Assembly (NCBI GenBank): GCA_028532815.1
Contig: JAQQAS010000059.1
Location: 1 to 64,000, forward strand
DNA length: 64,000 nt
Direction of reading: 5' to 3'
Source of the DNA: Pleomorphochaeta sp.
GTDB taxonomy: Bacteria; Spirochaetota; Spirochaetia; Sphaerochaetales; Sphaerochaetaceae
In this document: positions 35,225 to 43,136 of the stretch, in pieces
Position numbering within the stretch: position 1 is the first letter of the stretch
Layout: each line of letters begins with the position of its first letter
Notes under the pieces: generated by a model
Told to the model about the DNA's origin: nothing
The model's database searches: none
What the model saw: the letters and a program-made list of their open reading frames with translations, nothing else
Program-made: the position numbers and the translations under genes

Positions 35225-36038
35225 TTAAATAATATGGTTTTCTCTTACTCACTAGAAATATGATTCCATAAACTAAAACTGAGAATATTACAATTGAAGC
35301 TCCAGATGCTATATCAAGTTTATAAGAAATAAATAAACCCATAAATGAATTAAATAAACCAATTATTATAGAAAGAATCATTCTAAATTTTAACTTTTCA
35401 CTCAAAAGTGATGCTGTAGCACTTGGTGCACATAACAGTGTTATTAACATTATAATTCCAGAAACTCTAATTAAAATTACTACAGAGAAAGCAATTAGTA
35501 ATAGTAATGAATATTCCAAGAAATTAGTATTTAAGCCATTAATCTTAGCCATTTCTTCATCAAATAAGTAAATTTTCCAATCTTGAAAGAAAACGGTAAG
35601 AATTAAAATTACTAAGAAAGTTAATACTGCCATGTTTATTAAGTCCGTATCACTTACACTTAAGATATTTCCAAATAGGTAAGAGTTCATATCTGGTGGA
35701 TAGCCTTTCATAAATGATATAAATAAAATACCTAGAGCCATACCTAAAGACCAAAACAGTGCAATAATTATATCACTGTGTTTTGAATTTGATTTTCTTA
35801 CCTTTCCAATTCCTAAAGCAGCAATTAGAGAAAAAGATAATGCTCCTATTAGGGGATTGAAATTTAATAGGTAGCCAAGTCCTACACCACCATATGCTGT
35901 ATGAGCTATACCACCACCCATTAATATAAGTTTTTTTTCAATAATTATAGTACCGATGATACCACATACAATACTAGATAGAATTGATGCCATAATAGCA
36001 TTTTGGATAAAATGATAATTTAAAATTGTTTTTAACAT
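35202..36038 (-). CDS. znuB: Zinc/manganese ABC transporter permease (ZnuB type)
   Basis: This 278-residue membrane protein has about seven or eight hydrophobic helices and the ABC-3 family features: GGGIAHTAYGGVGLGYL and ALFWSLGMALGILFIS early, and a conserved IMLITLLCAPSATASLL late. AAAGGG precedes the ATG. It lies 12 bases after znuC and is the last gene of the znuA-znuC-znuB operon. Its 3-prime end overlaps the outer-membrane protein gene by 23 bases. Confidence 0.93.
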   Translation of the reverse strand: MLKTILNYHFIQNAIMASILSSIVCGIIGTIIIEKKLILMGGGIAHTAYGGVGLGYLLNFNPLIGALSFSLIAALGIGKVRKSNSKHSDIIIALFWSLGMALGILFISFMKGYPPDMNSYLFGNILSVSDTDLINMAVLTFLVILILTVFFQDWKIYLFDEEMAKINGLNTNFLEYSLLLLIAFSVVILIRVSGIIMLITLLCAPSATASLLSEKLKFRMILSIIIGLFNSFMGLFISYKLDIASGASIVIFSVLVYGIIFLVSKRKPYYLTKTETQN

Positions 36039-36050
36039 AGCTTTTTCCCT

Positions 36051-36812
36051 TTAATGTTTGTGTTCTGCGAGTACTCTGTGAGGAACTCCGTGTGCTAATA
36101 AATCAATGGGGCAACCATACATTTTATCAATAACTTGTTGAGATAAATGAGGACCGCCGTGGTAGATTAGATTTTCACTAATACACGCTATGTTTTTTAC
36201 TTTTGAAGATATTGCCATTGTATCATGACTTACCATAATAATAGTAGTTCCTTCATTATTTAGCTTATCTAGTAAATTGTAAATTATATTTCTAGAAGCA
36301 GGATCAACATTTGCTGTAGGTTCATCTAATAGTAGAAGTTTTGGAGAGGAGGCAAGGGCTCTTGCAATCAATAAACGTTGAAATTCACCACCAGATAGTT
36401 TTTCAATTTGTCTATCTGCTAGGTTTTCAATATTTACCATCTTTAGAGCATCCCTTGCACTCTCCTTATCCTCTTTTGAAAATTTATAAAAAGGATTTAA
36501 TGATTTCTTAAGTTTTGAACCAATAACTACTTCTAATACACTTATTGGGTAAGACCTGTCTACTTTTGAAATCTGAGGAACATAACTTATTAACTTTTGC
36601 ACTTGTTTAAAAGGTTTATCAAAGAATAATATCTTTGAACAATCGTGATCAATTAAATTTAAAATGGCTCTCAGCAAAGAAGTTTTACCTCCACCATTAG
36701 GGCCGATTATCCCAAGATAATCGCCCTCTTCAACGCTCATAGTAATATTTTTAAGAGCATAATTATTGTTGTATTTTACTGATAAATTTTGAACCTCAAG
36801 TGCGTTTGACAT
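36051..36812 (-). CDS. znuC: Zinc/manganese ABC transporter ATPase (ZnuC type)
   Basis: This 253-residue ATPase has Walker A GPNGGGKTS (38-46), Q loop VPQIS, signature LSGGEFQR, Walker B LLLLDEPTANVD and switch histidine VSHDTM. Its C-terminus is histidine-rich (HGGPHLSQQ, LLAHGVPHRVLAEHKH), as in several zinc transporter ATPases. The start ATG shares a base with the znuA stop (TAATG). Confidence 0.94.
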   Translation of the reverse strand: MSNALEVQNLSVKYNNNYALKNITMSVEEGDYLGIIGPNGGGKTSLLRAILNLIDHDCSKILFFDKPFKQVQKLISYVPQISKVDRSYPISVLEVVIGSKLKKSLNPFYKFSKEDKESARDALKMVNIENLADRQIEKLSGGEFQRLLIARALASSPKLLLLDEPTANVDPASRNIIYNLLDKLNNEGTTIIMVSHDTMAISSKVKNIACISENLIYHGGPHLSQQVIDKMYGCPIDLLAHGVPHRVLAEHKH

Positions 36813-37657
36813 TACATATTTTCCTTTAAAGTATTAGCCATAATTTCTAGATTATCTATATAATTAGCACTTAGTGGATCTAATAAAATAGCTTCTCCAC
36901 CGAGTTCTTTACCATATGCTATACTCTGTTCAGCTGCTATTTCAGCTTGATAGTATATGTTTTTTATACCTAGAGACTTAGCTCTGTCAATAACCTCAAC
37001 AAGGGATTTTGGAGTAACTTCTTTTCCTTCTTCTTCTAATGATAACATATTTAAATCAAAATCTTGTGCAAAATAACTAAATGCTGGATGGAATACTAAG
37101 AAGTTTCTATTTTTTAGGGTTGAAAGATTATCTTCAATTTTTGTAATAACTTGGTTTAATTCATCTTTAAAAGATTGAGCATTTGCTTTGTAGAAATCAG
37201 AATTTTCACTATCTAATGAAGATAATTCTCTTTCAATAACATCAACCATTAACAATACTCTTTTTGGACTTAGCCAAATATGAGGGTCACGTGAGTCTCC
37301 AATCATTATAGCGGGGTAGTCTTTTTCTACTTCTTTAGATAAGTCTACAACTTTTGTTTTATTTGCAACCATATCTAAAATAGAATGTTCTACACTAGGA
37401 ACTCCAATAGCAAAGTAAATATCAGCCTTTTCAAATTCAATTCTTTGTTGTGGAGTTGGTTCATAGTTTTCTGGGGATGAACCTTTTGGAATCATTGTTA
37501 CGATATCGACTTTGTCTTGAGCAATCTTTTCAACAAAAGTTGCTTGTGGAACAATTGATACTGCGATAACTGGCTTTTCATTTTGTTCTACTTGACCATT
37601 TGCATAAATAGGACTTATTAGTAGAAATAAAATGAGTAAATTAATAAATTTTTTCAT
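36812..37657 (-). CDS. znuA: Zinc/manganese-binding protein (ZnuA type)
   Basis: This 281-residue exported solute-binding protein has a signal peptide (MKKFINLLILFLLISPIYA) followed by NGQVEQ without a lipobox cysteine. Cluster A-1 motifs follow: VSIVPQATFVEKIA, DIVTMIPKGSSPENYEPTPQ, RDPHIWLSPKRV (metal histidine) and FLVFHPAFSYFAQDF (second histidine), and a C-terminal EIAAEQS. No histidine-rich loop of the E. coli ZnuA kind is present, so manganese is an alternative. The start at 37657 follows AGAGG; the longer reading would start inside the operator at 37672-37692. Confidence 0.93.
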   Translation of the reverse strand: MKKFINLLILFLLISPIYANGQVEQNEKPVIAVSIVPQATFVEKIAQDKVDIVTMIPKGSSPENYEPTPQQRIEFEKADIYFAIGVPSVEHSILDMVANKTKVVDLSKEVEKDYPAIMIGDSRDPHIWLSPKRVLLMVDVIERELSSLDSENSDFYKANAQSFKDELNQVITKIEDNLSTLKNRNFLVFHPAFSYFAQDFDLNMLSLEEEGKEVTPKSLVEVIDRAKSLGIKNIYYQAEIAAEQSIAYGKELGGEAILLDPLSANYIDNLEIMANTLKENM

Positions 37658-37671
37658 ATAAATACCTCTGA

Positions 37672-37692
37672 ATTTGCAATTGATTTGCAAAT
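37672..37692. promoter_or_regulatory. 21-base palindromic operator candidate of znuACB
   Basis: ATTTGCAAxTxxATTGCAAAT-type inverted repeat: 8-base outer arms ATTTGCAA/TTGCAAAT are perfect and only the centre mismatches. It covers the predicted transcription start, an ideal site for a repressor. The Fur-family regulator encoded just upstream is the obvious candidate. Confidence 0.6.
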
Positions 37693-37694
37693 TA

Positions 37695-37723
37695 AAGATA
37701 GTAAATATTTATAAAGGTGTCAA
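37695..37723 (-). promoter_or_regulatory. Promoter of znuACB
   Basis: TTGACA (37723-37718), 17 bases, TATCTT (37700-37695). The start is expected near 37688, inside the palindrome. Confidence 0.65.
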
Positions 37724-37762
37724 TTGTAAAAATGTTATTAATTAATATTTGTGTAAAAAAGC

Positions 37763-38200
37763 TTATTTTTTATTAATATTTTTTTTCTTACACTTATCGC
37801 ATAGTCCAAATAAGATAGAATTACAACAGGTTAAATCAAATTGGTGATCATCTTTTACATGATCAACAAAACTTTGCATAAAATCACAATCTAAATGGAT
37901 TACCTTGCCACAATTTGTACATTGGAGGTGAAGATGGTCTTCGTGTGTAAAATCATGACCTTTTAATTGGTAAAAAGTTTTATTACCATCTGCAGAGGGA
38001 AATTTTAAGACTAAATTTTCGTTAGCTAATTTTTCTAAATTTCTATAGATTGTTGTTATATTTATTTCTTTATTATTTGATTTTAGATAATCTAGAATAT
38101 TATCTGCACTAAGTGTTGTGTTTAAGTTGTTACTTAAGGCATCTAAAATATATTCTCTATTTTTTGTTTTATATCGACTAACTCTCAAAATATTCCTCAT
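37763..38200 (-). CDS. Fur-family metal-responsive regulator (Zur/PerR-like)
   Basis: This 145-residue repressor has the Fur winged-helix domain (about 10-80, INITTIYRNLEKLANENLV) and a dimerisation domain with metal sites: HLHLQCTNCGKVIHLDC, and a C-terminal GLCDKCKKK, giving two CxxC pairs for a structural zinc. The HEDHLH region is the regulatory metal site. Next to znuACB, a zinc sensor is likely. The start is uncertain: the ATG at 38200 has no ribosome binding site, whereas a TTG at 38188 has AGGA 5 bases before it. Confidence 0.92.
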   Translation of the reverse strand: MRNILRVSRYKTKNREYILDALSNNLNTTLSADNILDYLKSNNKEINITTIYRNLEKLANENLVLKFPSADGNKTFYQLKGHDFTHEDHLHLQCTNCGKVIHLDCDFMQSFVDHVKDDHQFDLTCCNSILFGLCDKCKKKNINKK

Positions 38201-38368
38201 TTAACTTGATATATATAGAATATACTAACGAATCAATACAAATCAATAGATTCACTTAGAATTTAAATAAATATGGATTTTTACTTTTTACTAAAGTCTT
38301 GATTGCAATAAAATTAATATAAATGTGAAAAAACCTCTATTCTAAAGTATTTAGTGAGATACTATATC

Positions 38369-38398
38369 TTGACAGAGTAGGTTGCAAAGTACTATTAT
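38369..38398 (+). promoter_or_regulatory. Promoter of the small zinc-ribbon gene
   Basis: TTGACA (38369-38374), 18 bases, TATTAT (38393-38398), about 35 bases before the start codon. Confidence 0.6.
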
Positions 38399-38432
38399 CG
38401 GGATTAGTTATTGATTATTCAAGGAGTTTATT

Positions 38433-38603
38433 ATGTCCAAAGCACATAGAGGAACAGGCATCCGTCATGAGCATAACAGTGGTAGAGGTACTTGCCCAAT
38501 TTGTGGAAGAACAAATATTAAAGTATTATATGAAACCACAATTGACGAAAAAAAAGCAATGATTTGTAAAGCTTGTAATGCACATAAAAAGAATTCAAAA
38601 TAG
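38433..38603 (+). CDS. Small zinc-ribbon protein (56 residues)
   Basis: This short gene has a perfect AAGGAG 6 bases before its ATG, its own promoter and its own terminator, so it is real despite its size. The 56-residue product is basic at both ends (MSKAHRGTGIRHEH; NAHKKNSK). It has two CxxC pairs, CPIC at 21-24 and CKAC at 45-48, around a short strand segment (KVLYETTIDEKKAMI), a typical zinc ribbon. The layout recalls small nucleic-acid-binding or ribosome-associated proteins. I cannot name it; it may be a conserved spirochaete family. Confidence 0.88.
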   Translation: MSKAHRGTGIRHEHNSGRGTCPICGRTNIKVLYETTIDEKKAMICKACNAHKKNSK

Positions 38604-38624
38604 TTCTTTTTTGTTGTAGAGAGA

Positions 38625-38647
38625 GACTGTCTGTAGGCAGTCTTTTT
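38625..38647 (+). terminator. Terminator after the small zinc-ribbon gene
   Basis: Stem GACTGTC (38625-38631) with GGCAGTC (38636-38642, one wobble pair), TGTA loop, five T. It lies just before murC, so murC needs read-through or its own promoter. Confidence 0.75.
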
Positions 38648-38665
38648 CTGTTTTTAGAGGTTGAA

Positions 38666-40120
38666 GTGAGTAATATTTTATTAATTGGTATTAAAGGTAG
38701 TGGTATGAGTAACCTCGCTTTAATATTAAAGAAAAAAGGGAATTTTGTTTTTGGAATTGATAAAAGTGATTATTATCAATCCCAGGATAAACTGATTCAA
38801 TCAAATATTGAAATTTTTAATAAATTTTCACTTTCTAATATTTCTTACAAAATAGATGAAATTATTTATTCAACTGCTTATGAAAATCATGAATTAGTTA
38901 TTTTTGCAAAGAAAAATTATAAGACTTTATCTTATGTAGAATATCTTTCACAATTGACAGATAATGTTGCCAGTTATGCTGTAGCTGGAACTCATGGTAA
39001 AACTACAACAACAGCTGCCACGGCTTTTGCTCTTACTTATAAAGAGAGAGTTAAGTTTCCTGTCTTTTCAATTTTTGGATCTTCATTAATTGGGAAAGCT
39101 TCTTGTATTTATCAAGGGGAAGAGGCTTTTCTCTTAGAAGCTTGTGAATATCAAAATCATTTTCTAACTTATAAATTACAGGGTGCTTTAATTACATCGA
39201 TTGATTATGATCACCCAGATTTTTTTAAATCCTTAACCCAGGTTAAAGAATGCTTTTATAAATTCGCTACTAATCTAAAAAATAATGGTTTTTTAATATT
39301 AAATGTCGATGATCAAAATGTAAAATCTTTAAAATATCAAATATCCAACGCTAGAAAGGATTTAAATATTATCACTTATGGCTTTAATGATAATTCTCTT
39401 TTTAGAATTGAAAAAGATGCTTATTCAAATAAGTATAAAGTTAAAATATTAAGGGATGAGTATTTTCAATTTAAATATCAAGATAGAACTTTAATAAATG
39501 ATATTGTTGGTGCTGCAATTTTATCTACTTGTATTTTATTAGATAGAAAAGATGTTCAATTATATTTAAATAATGATGATATAATTTGTGATGAAGTTTT
39601 TACAACTTTATTTAGAATTTCATTAAAAGCCTTAGAAAATTTTAACAATGTTAAGGGTAGAATTGAATTAAAAGCTGTTTCTGATAATGTGATTTATATA
39701 GATGATTATGCTCACCATCCAAAAGAGATTTATACTTTAGTTAATGAATTAAGGACTAGATATCCAAATAATAAATTATTTGCAATATTTTCACCTCATA
39801 CTGCTAGTCGAACTAAGGCCTTGTATAAAGAATTTATAAGTGTTTTATTACTTTTTGATAAACTAATAATTACAAAAACCTTTGCAAGTGCTAGAATGGA
39901 TGAAGATAAAAATAATTTAGCTAAAAATTTAGTTAGAGATTTAAATAAAAAGCTACTAACAAGTTTTAAAGTTAAATTAAATGCAGCTTTATATGTGAAA
40001 GATATCAAGGATGTAGCAAGTATAGCGTCTTCTATGGTAGAAGAAGGAGATGTTGTAATTTCCTTAGGTGCTTCTAATAATGATAATTTGTATAAAGAAA
40101 TAATTAAAGAAAAGAGATAA
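38666..40120 (+). CDS. murC: UDP-N-acetylmuramate--L-alanine ligase (MurC)
   Basis: This 484-residue Mur ligase adds the first L-alanine to UDP-MurNAc. It opens with the dinucleotide-like IGIKGSGMSNLA, has the ATP loop YAVAGTHGKTTTT, the LEACEY and SIDYDHPDFF metal region, and the VIYIDDYAHHPKEI and FSPHTASRTKAL C-terminal motifs. Its sequence is rather divergent (KGSG for GGIG), so Mpl, the recycling homologue, is an alternative, but its place among essential genes suits MurC. The GTG start at 38666 follows AGAGG. Confidence 0.88.
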   Translation: MSNILLIGIKGSGMSNLALILKKKGNFVFGIDKSDYYQSQDKLIQSNIEIFNKFSLSNISYKIDEIIYSTAYENHELVIFAKKNYKTLSYVEYLSQLTDNVASYAVAGTHGKTTTTAATAFALTYKERVKFPVFSIFGSSLIGKASCIYQGEEAFLLEACEYQNHFLTYKLQGALITSIDYDHPDFFKSLTQVKECFYKFATNLKNNGFLILNVDDQNVKSLKYQISNARKDLNIITYGFNDNSLFRIEKDAYSNKYKVKILRDEYFQFKYQDRTLINDIVGAAILSTCILLDRKDVQLYLNNDDIICDEVFTTLFRISLKALENFNNVKGRIELKAVSDNVIYIDDYAHHPKEIYTLVNELRTRYPNNKLFAIFSPHTASRTKALYKEFISVLLLFDKLIITKTFASARMDEDKNNLAKNLVRDLNKKLLTSFKVKLNAALYVKDIKDVASIASSMVEEGDVVISLGASNNDNLYKEIIKEKR

Positions 40121-40132
40121 GGTGATAATTAT

Positions 40133-41002
40133 ATGAAAAGTATGACGGGATATGGATGTGCAGAAACTTTAACTAGCGATATGCAAATGCAAGTTGAAAT
40201 AAAAAGCGTTAATAATAGATACTTAGATATTGTTCACAATATGCCATATTATTTATCTGCATATGAAATTGATGTTGATAATAAAATTAAAGAAGTTGCT
40301 AGTAGGGGAAGAGTTGAAGTAGCTGTTAGAGTTAGAATGTTGAAAAATGATGTTAAGGTTGTTGTAGATGATAACGTTATAAATCAATACATGATTGCTT
40401 TTAATAAGATAAATGAAATATCAAAATTAAATATAACTCCTCAATTAAATGATTTTTTGAATATTGAAGGAGCTCTAATCAGTGTTAAAGATAATGACAC
40501 TAAGAAATTTGAAAAGCCTTTATTTGATCTTTTAGATAAAGCTTTAATTCAATTTAAAGAAAGTAAAGAAAGAGAAGGATCTTCTACTCAATTAGACTTA
40601 AAATCATCAAAGAAAAAAATGCAAGAAAGTTTAGATATTATTAACTCTAGGGCTGATGAGATTGAAACTATTGTAAAAACTAATTTGACAAATAGGTTAA
40701 ACGATATGTTAGAAGACCAAAATTATGATGAAAATAGGATTTTACAAGAAGTGGCTATTATGTTAGTTAAGCTTTCCATTAACGAAGAGGTACAAAGACT
40801 TGCTGTTCATTTTGATGAATTTGATAGACTATTAGAGTCTGATGCACCAATTGGAAAAAGAATTGACTTCCTATGCCAAGAAATTAATCGTGAGATAAAT
40901 ACAATTGGATCTAAAAGTCAAATTGCAGATATTAATTTGCAAGTAGTAAAGATGAAAGATAATTTAGAAAACATAAGAGAACAAGTTAGAAATATAGAAT
41001 AG
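40133..41002 (+). CDS. yicC: YicC-family endoribonuclease
   Basis: This 289-residue protein has the family's exact opening MKSMTGYGCAE, the VEIKSVNNRYLD segment and the C-terminal domain KRIDFLCQEINREINTIGSKS. E. coli YicC is an endoribonuclease that destabilises the small RNA RyhB. AAGGTGAT lies 8 bases before the ATG. It follows murC by 12 bases and precedes a cytidylate kinase; in many bacteria the neighbours are gmk and rpoZ, so the order is partly conserved. Confidence 0.94.
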   Translation: MKSMTGYGCAETLTSDMQMQVEIKSVNNRYLDIVHNMPYYLSAYEIDVDNKIKEVASRGRVEVAVRVRMLKNDVKVVVDDNVINQYMIAFNKINEISKLNITPQLNDFLNIEGALISVKDNDTKKFEKPLFDLLDKALIQFKESKEREGSSTQLDLKSSKKKMQESLDIINSRADEIETIVKTNLTNRLNDMLEDQNYDENRILQEVAIMLVKLSINEEVQRLAVHFDEFDRLLESDAPIGKRIDFLCQEINREINTIGSKSQIADINLQVVKMKDNLENIREQVRNIE

Positions 41003-41015
41003 GAAAAGAGGTAGA

Positions 41016-41540
41016 ATGAGAATTGCAATTAGTGGTAAAAGTGGTTGTGGTAACACAACTGTTTCAACTTTAGTAGCTGAAAAATTGAATTATAAATTAA
41101 TTAATTTTACATTTAGACAGTTAGCAAAGGAAAAAGGAATAGATTTCTGGGAATTTTGCAAAATGGCTGAGAGTGATGATTCTTTTGATAAAGAATTAGA
41201 TAGAAGACAAGTTGAAATGGCCTTAAATGAAGAAAACTGTGTTTTAGGTTCAAGATTAGCTATTTGGATGTTAAAGAGTGCAGATTTAAAGGTTTATTTA
41301 TATGCTAGTGCTGATGAAAGAGCTAGAAGAGTATTTAAAAGAGAAGGCGGAGATTTCTCTCAAAGGTTGAAACAAACTCAAATGAGAGACAAAAATGATA
41401 CTAATCGTTATAAAAGAATTTATTCTATAAACAATGATGATTATGAATTTGCCTCTTTGATAGTTGATACTGAAAATAAAACTCCAGATCAAATTTCTCA
41501 AATAATTGTTGATAAGGTAAATGAATTAATTTCAAATTAA
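41016..41540 (+). CDS. cmk: Cytidylate kinase-like P-loop kinase
   Basis: This 174-residue kinase begins with MRIAISGKSGCGNTTVSTLVA, a P loop with GNTT, and has the short archaeal/AAA-type CMP kinase layout (FRQLAKEKGIDFWEF; VLGSRLAIWML; VYLYASADERARRVFKREG; YINRRY-like RYKRIYSINNDDY). It would phosphorylate CMP and dCMP. It starts 13 bases after yicC, the place gmk takes in other bacteria. Specificity is by family resemblance only. Confidence 0.82.
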   Translation: MRIAISGKSGCGNTTVSTLVAEKLNYKLINFTFRQLAKEKGIDFWEFCKMAESDDSFDKELDRRQVEMALNEENCVLGSRLAIWMLKSADLKVYLYASADERARRVFKREGGDFSQRLKQTQMRDKNDTNRYKRIYSINNDDYEFASLIVDTENKTPDQISQIIVDKVNELISN

Positions 41541-41668
41541 TGTTAAATACACTATTATAAAATAATATAATAAAGACTATACATTTTAGCATTTTTTCTT
41601 TATTATAATATAGATTGATATAGAGATATTGAGATATATTTCTAAAAATATAAAAGTTAAGGAGCCAT

Positions 41669-41884
41669 ATGGTGAATAAAGTTCCATTAGATGCTTTAAT
41701 TGATTTTAAAGATAATATTTATGAAATTACTTGTGTTGCTATTAAAGAAGCAGATATCTTAAGTAATCCAGGTTGTGGTGGAAGAGAAATCGAAGAAAAT
41801 AATGGCAAAATTGTTAGCGAGGTTCTATCAAGAGCGCTAAATGGTGAAATCAAATATACAAAACCAGAAGAAGATAAAGAATAA
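41669..41884 (+). CDS. rpoZ: RNA polymerase omega subunit (RpoZ-like)
   Basis: This 71-residue protein resembles omega: KVPLDALIDFKDNIYEITCVAIKEADIL followed by GKIVSEVLSRALNGEIKY and an acidic-lysine tail. The usual ARRARQL helix is replaced by AIKEADIL, so it is divergent. Position after yicC and cmk supports the call, since yicC-gmk-rpoZ is a common order. AAGGAG lies well before the ATG. The miaA frame starts within its 3-prime end. Confidence 0.65.
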   Translation: MVNKVPLDALIDFKDNIYEITCVAIKEADILSNPGCGGREIEENNGKIVSEVLSRALNGEIKYTKPEEDKE

Positions 41885-42797
41885 TCCCTTTAAGAAAATA
41901 ATTTTCTTATTTGGTCCAACTAGTGTTGGGAAAACAAATCTATTATCTAAATTAGACAGTAATAAATATTCAGTTATTAATGCCGATTCTATCCAAGTTT
42001 ATAAAGGGCTTGATATAGGGTCGGCTAAAGTCAGTAAAGACATTACAGCTAAAATTGAACATTACTTGATTGATATATTAGATCCTAGAGAACAATTTAG
42101 TGTTGCAAAATTTATAGAAGAGGCTGACAAGGCTGTTGTTGAAATTGTAAGTAAGGGGAAAATCCCAATTATCAGTGGAGGGACAGCATTCTATTATAAG
42201 CATTTTCTATATGGATTGTCCCAAGCTCCACCATCTGATCCTATTGTTCGAAAGAGGGTTGAGACTCTTATAAATGAGAATTCTCTATCCTATGCTTACA
42301 ACCTTTTAAAAGAGGTTGATTTAATTACTTATAATAGGATTAATGAAAATGATAAATATAGAATTAGTAGAGCCTTAGAGGTTAAATATACCTCTGGTAA
42401 GCCACTTTCATCTTTTGATCTTCCAGATACTTATAGATATGATATGGACCCATTGGTAATTGGTCTCTATAGAGATAAAGAAGAAATGGATAGGCGTCTA
42501 AAGTTGAGATTTGACATTATGATGGAGCAAGGTCTATTAGATGAAATTAGAGATTTAAAAAAGAATGGTGCTTCTTTAGATTGGCCTGGTATTCAAGGAA
42601 TCGGGTATAAAGAATTTTTCTTAGCAATGAGAACTGGTGAATTACCAATTTCACAAATTGGCAATTTAATAGTTCATAATTCGAAAAAATACGCAAAAAG
42701 GCAATATACTTTCTTTAAATCGTTTGATAAAGTAAATTGGATTTGTGCAAAAGAAGAGAATAAAATAATAGATTTAATTGAAACTTATATCAAATAA
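41841..42797 (+). CDS. miaA: tRNA dimethylallyltransferase
   Basis: This 318-residue enzyme isopentenylates A37 of tRNAs that read UNN codons. The core begins IIFLFGPTSVGKTNLLSKL (P loop), followed by INADSIQVYKGLDIGSAK, HYLIDILDPREQFSVAKF, ISGGTAFYYKHFL and DWPGIQGIGYKEF. The start is uncertain: the ATG at 41841 lies 44 bases inside the omega gene and has only AGAG as a ribosome binding site, adding about 20 residues before the P loop; no better start codon exists in frame. Confidence 0.94.
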   Translation: MVKSNIQNQKKIKNNPFKKIIFLFGPTSVGKTNLLSKLDSNKYSVINADSIQVYKGLDIGSAKVSKDITAKIEHYLIDILDPREQFSVAKFIEEADKAVVEIVSKGKIPIISGGTAFYYKHFLYGLSQAPPSDPIVRKRVETLINENSLSYAYNLLKEVDLITYNRINENDKYRISRALEVKYTSGKPLSSFDLPDTYRYDMDPLVIGLYRDKEEMDRRLKLRFDIMMEQGLLDEIRDLKKNGASLDWPGIQGIGYKEFFLAMRTGELPISQIGNLIVHNSKKYAKRQYTFFKSFDKVNWICAKEENKIIDLIETYIK

Positions 42798-42924
42798 GGG
42801 TTTTTATAACAATTTATGTAATATGTTCCAAATGTTTTATTATTAATAATTGCTTATACAATAAAGAGTTATTTTAAAATATCAAAATAATTGTACAATA
42901 TTATTAATTTTATGTTTTCATCTA

Positions 42925-42953
42925 TTGACATAAGTTACTCTTTCTATTATATT
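42925..42953 (+). promoter_or_regulatory. Strong promoter of an orphan small RNA
   Basis: TTGACA (42925-42930), 17 bases, TATATT (42948-42953). The first 14 bases match the promoter at 143-171. A palindrome ATTGTACAAT (42890-42899) lies 25 bases upstream of the -35 box. Confidence 0.75.
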
Positions 42954-42959
42954 AAAAGA

Positions 42960-43073
42960 GTAATTAGGAAGAACGTTAATAATTTAATCCCCCTAAATTT
43001 CTCCTAAAAACAAAATATATATATAAACCTCCTTTTAAATTTCCACTCAGATTCTCCTCTGAGTGGTTTTTTT
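42960..43073 (+). ncRNA. Candidate small RNA with anti-Shine-Dalgarno (CUCCU) motifs
   Basis: Between the consensus promoter and a perfect terminator lies a transcript of about 114 bases with no start codon behind a ribosome binding site and no gene downstream on its strand. It is rich in pyrimidine patches: CCCCC (42989-42993), CTCCT (43001-43005), CCTCCT (43028-43033) and CTCCT in the terminator loop (43054-43058). Each can pair with AGGAG ribosome binding sites, in the way of RepG of Helicobacter or LhrC RNAs of Listeria. Regulatory action is inferred; the promoter, terminator and motifs are seen directly. Confidence 0.7.
43043..43073 (+). terminator. Terminator of the small RNA
   Basis: Perfect 8-base stem CCACTCAG (43043-43050) with CTGAGTGG (43059-43066), loop ATTCTCCT, seven T. 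Confidence 0.92.
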
Positions 43074-43075
43074 GC

Positions 43076-43117
43076 AAAAAAAAGCACGAATAATAATGTA
43101 TTAAAAATTATTCGTGC
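43076..43117 (-). terminator. Terminator of the RqcH-MEMO-membrane protein operon
   Basis: Perfect 11-base stem GCACGAATAAT (43084-43094) with ATTATTCGTGC (43107-43117). On the minus strand it is followed by eight T. It faces the small RNA terminator head-on. Confidence 0.92.
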
Positions 43118-43136
43118 TGATATTTTGTTTGATTAA

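Noticed and set aside
41566-41607. Terminator between cmk and rpoZ (TATAATAAAGA/TCTTTATTATA)
   Set aside because: The 11-base repeat is all AT apart from one pair, has a 20-base loop and no T tract after it; more likely AT-rich chance or promoter sequence.
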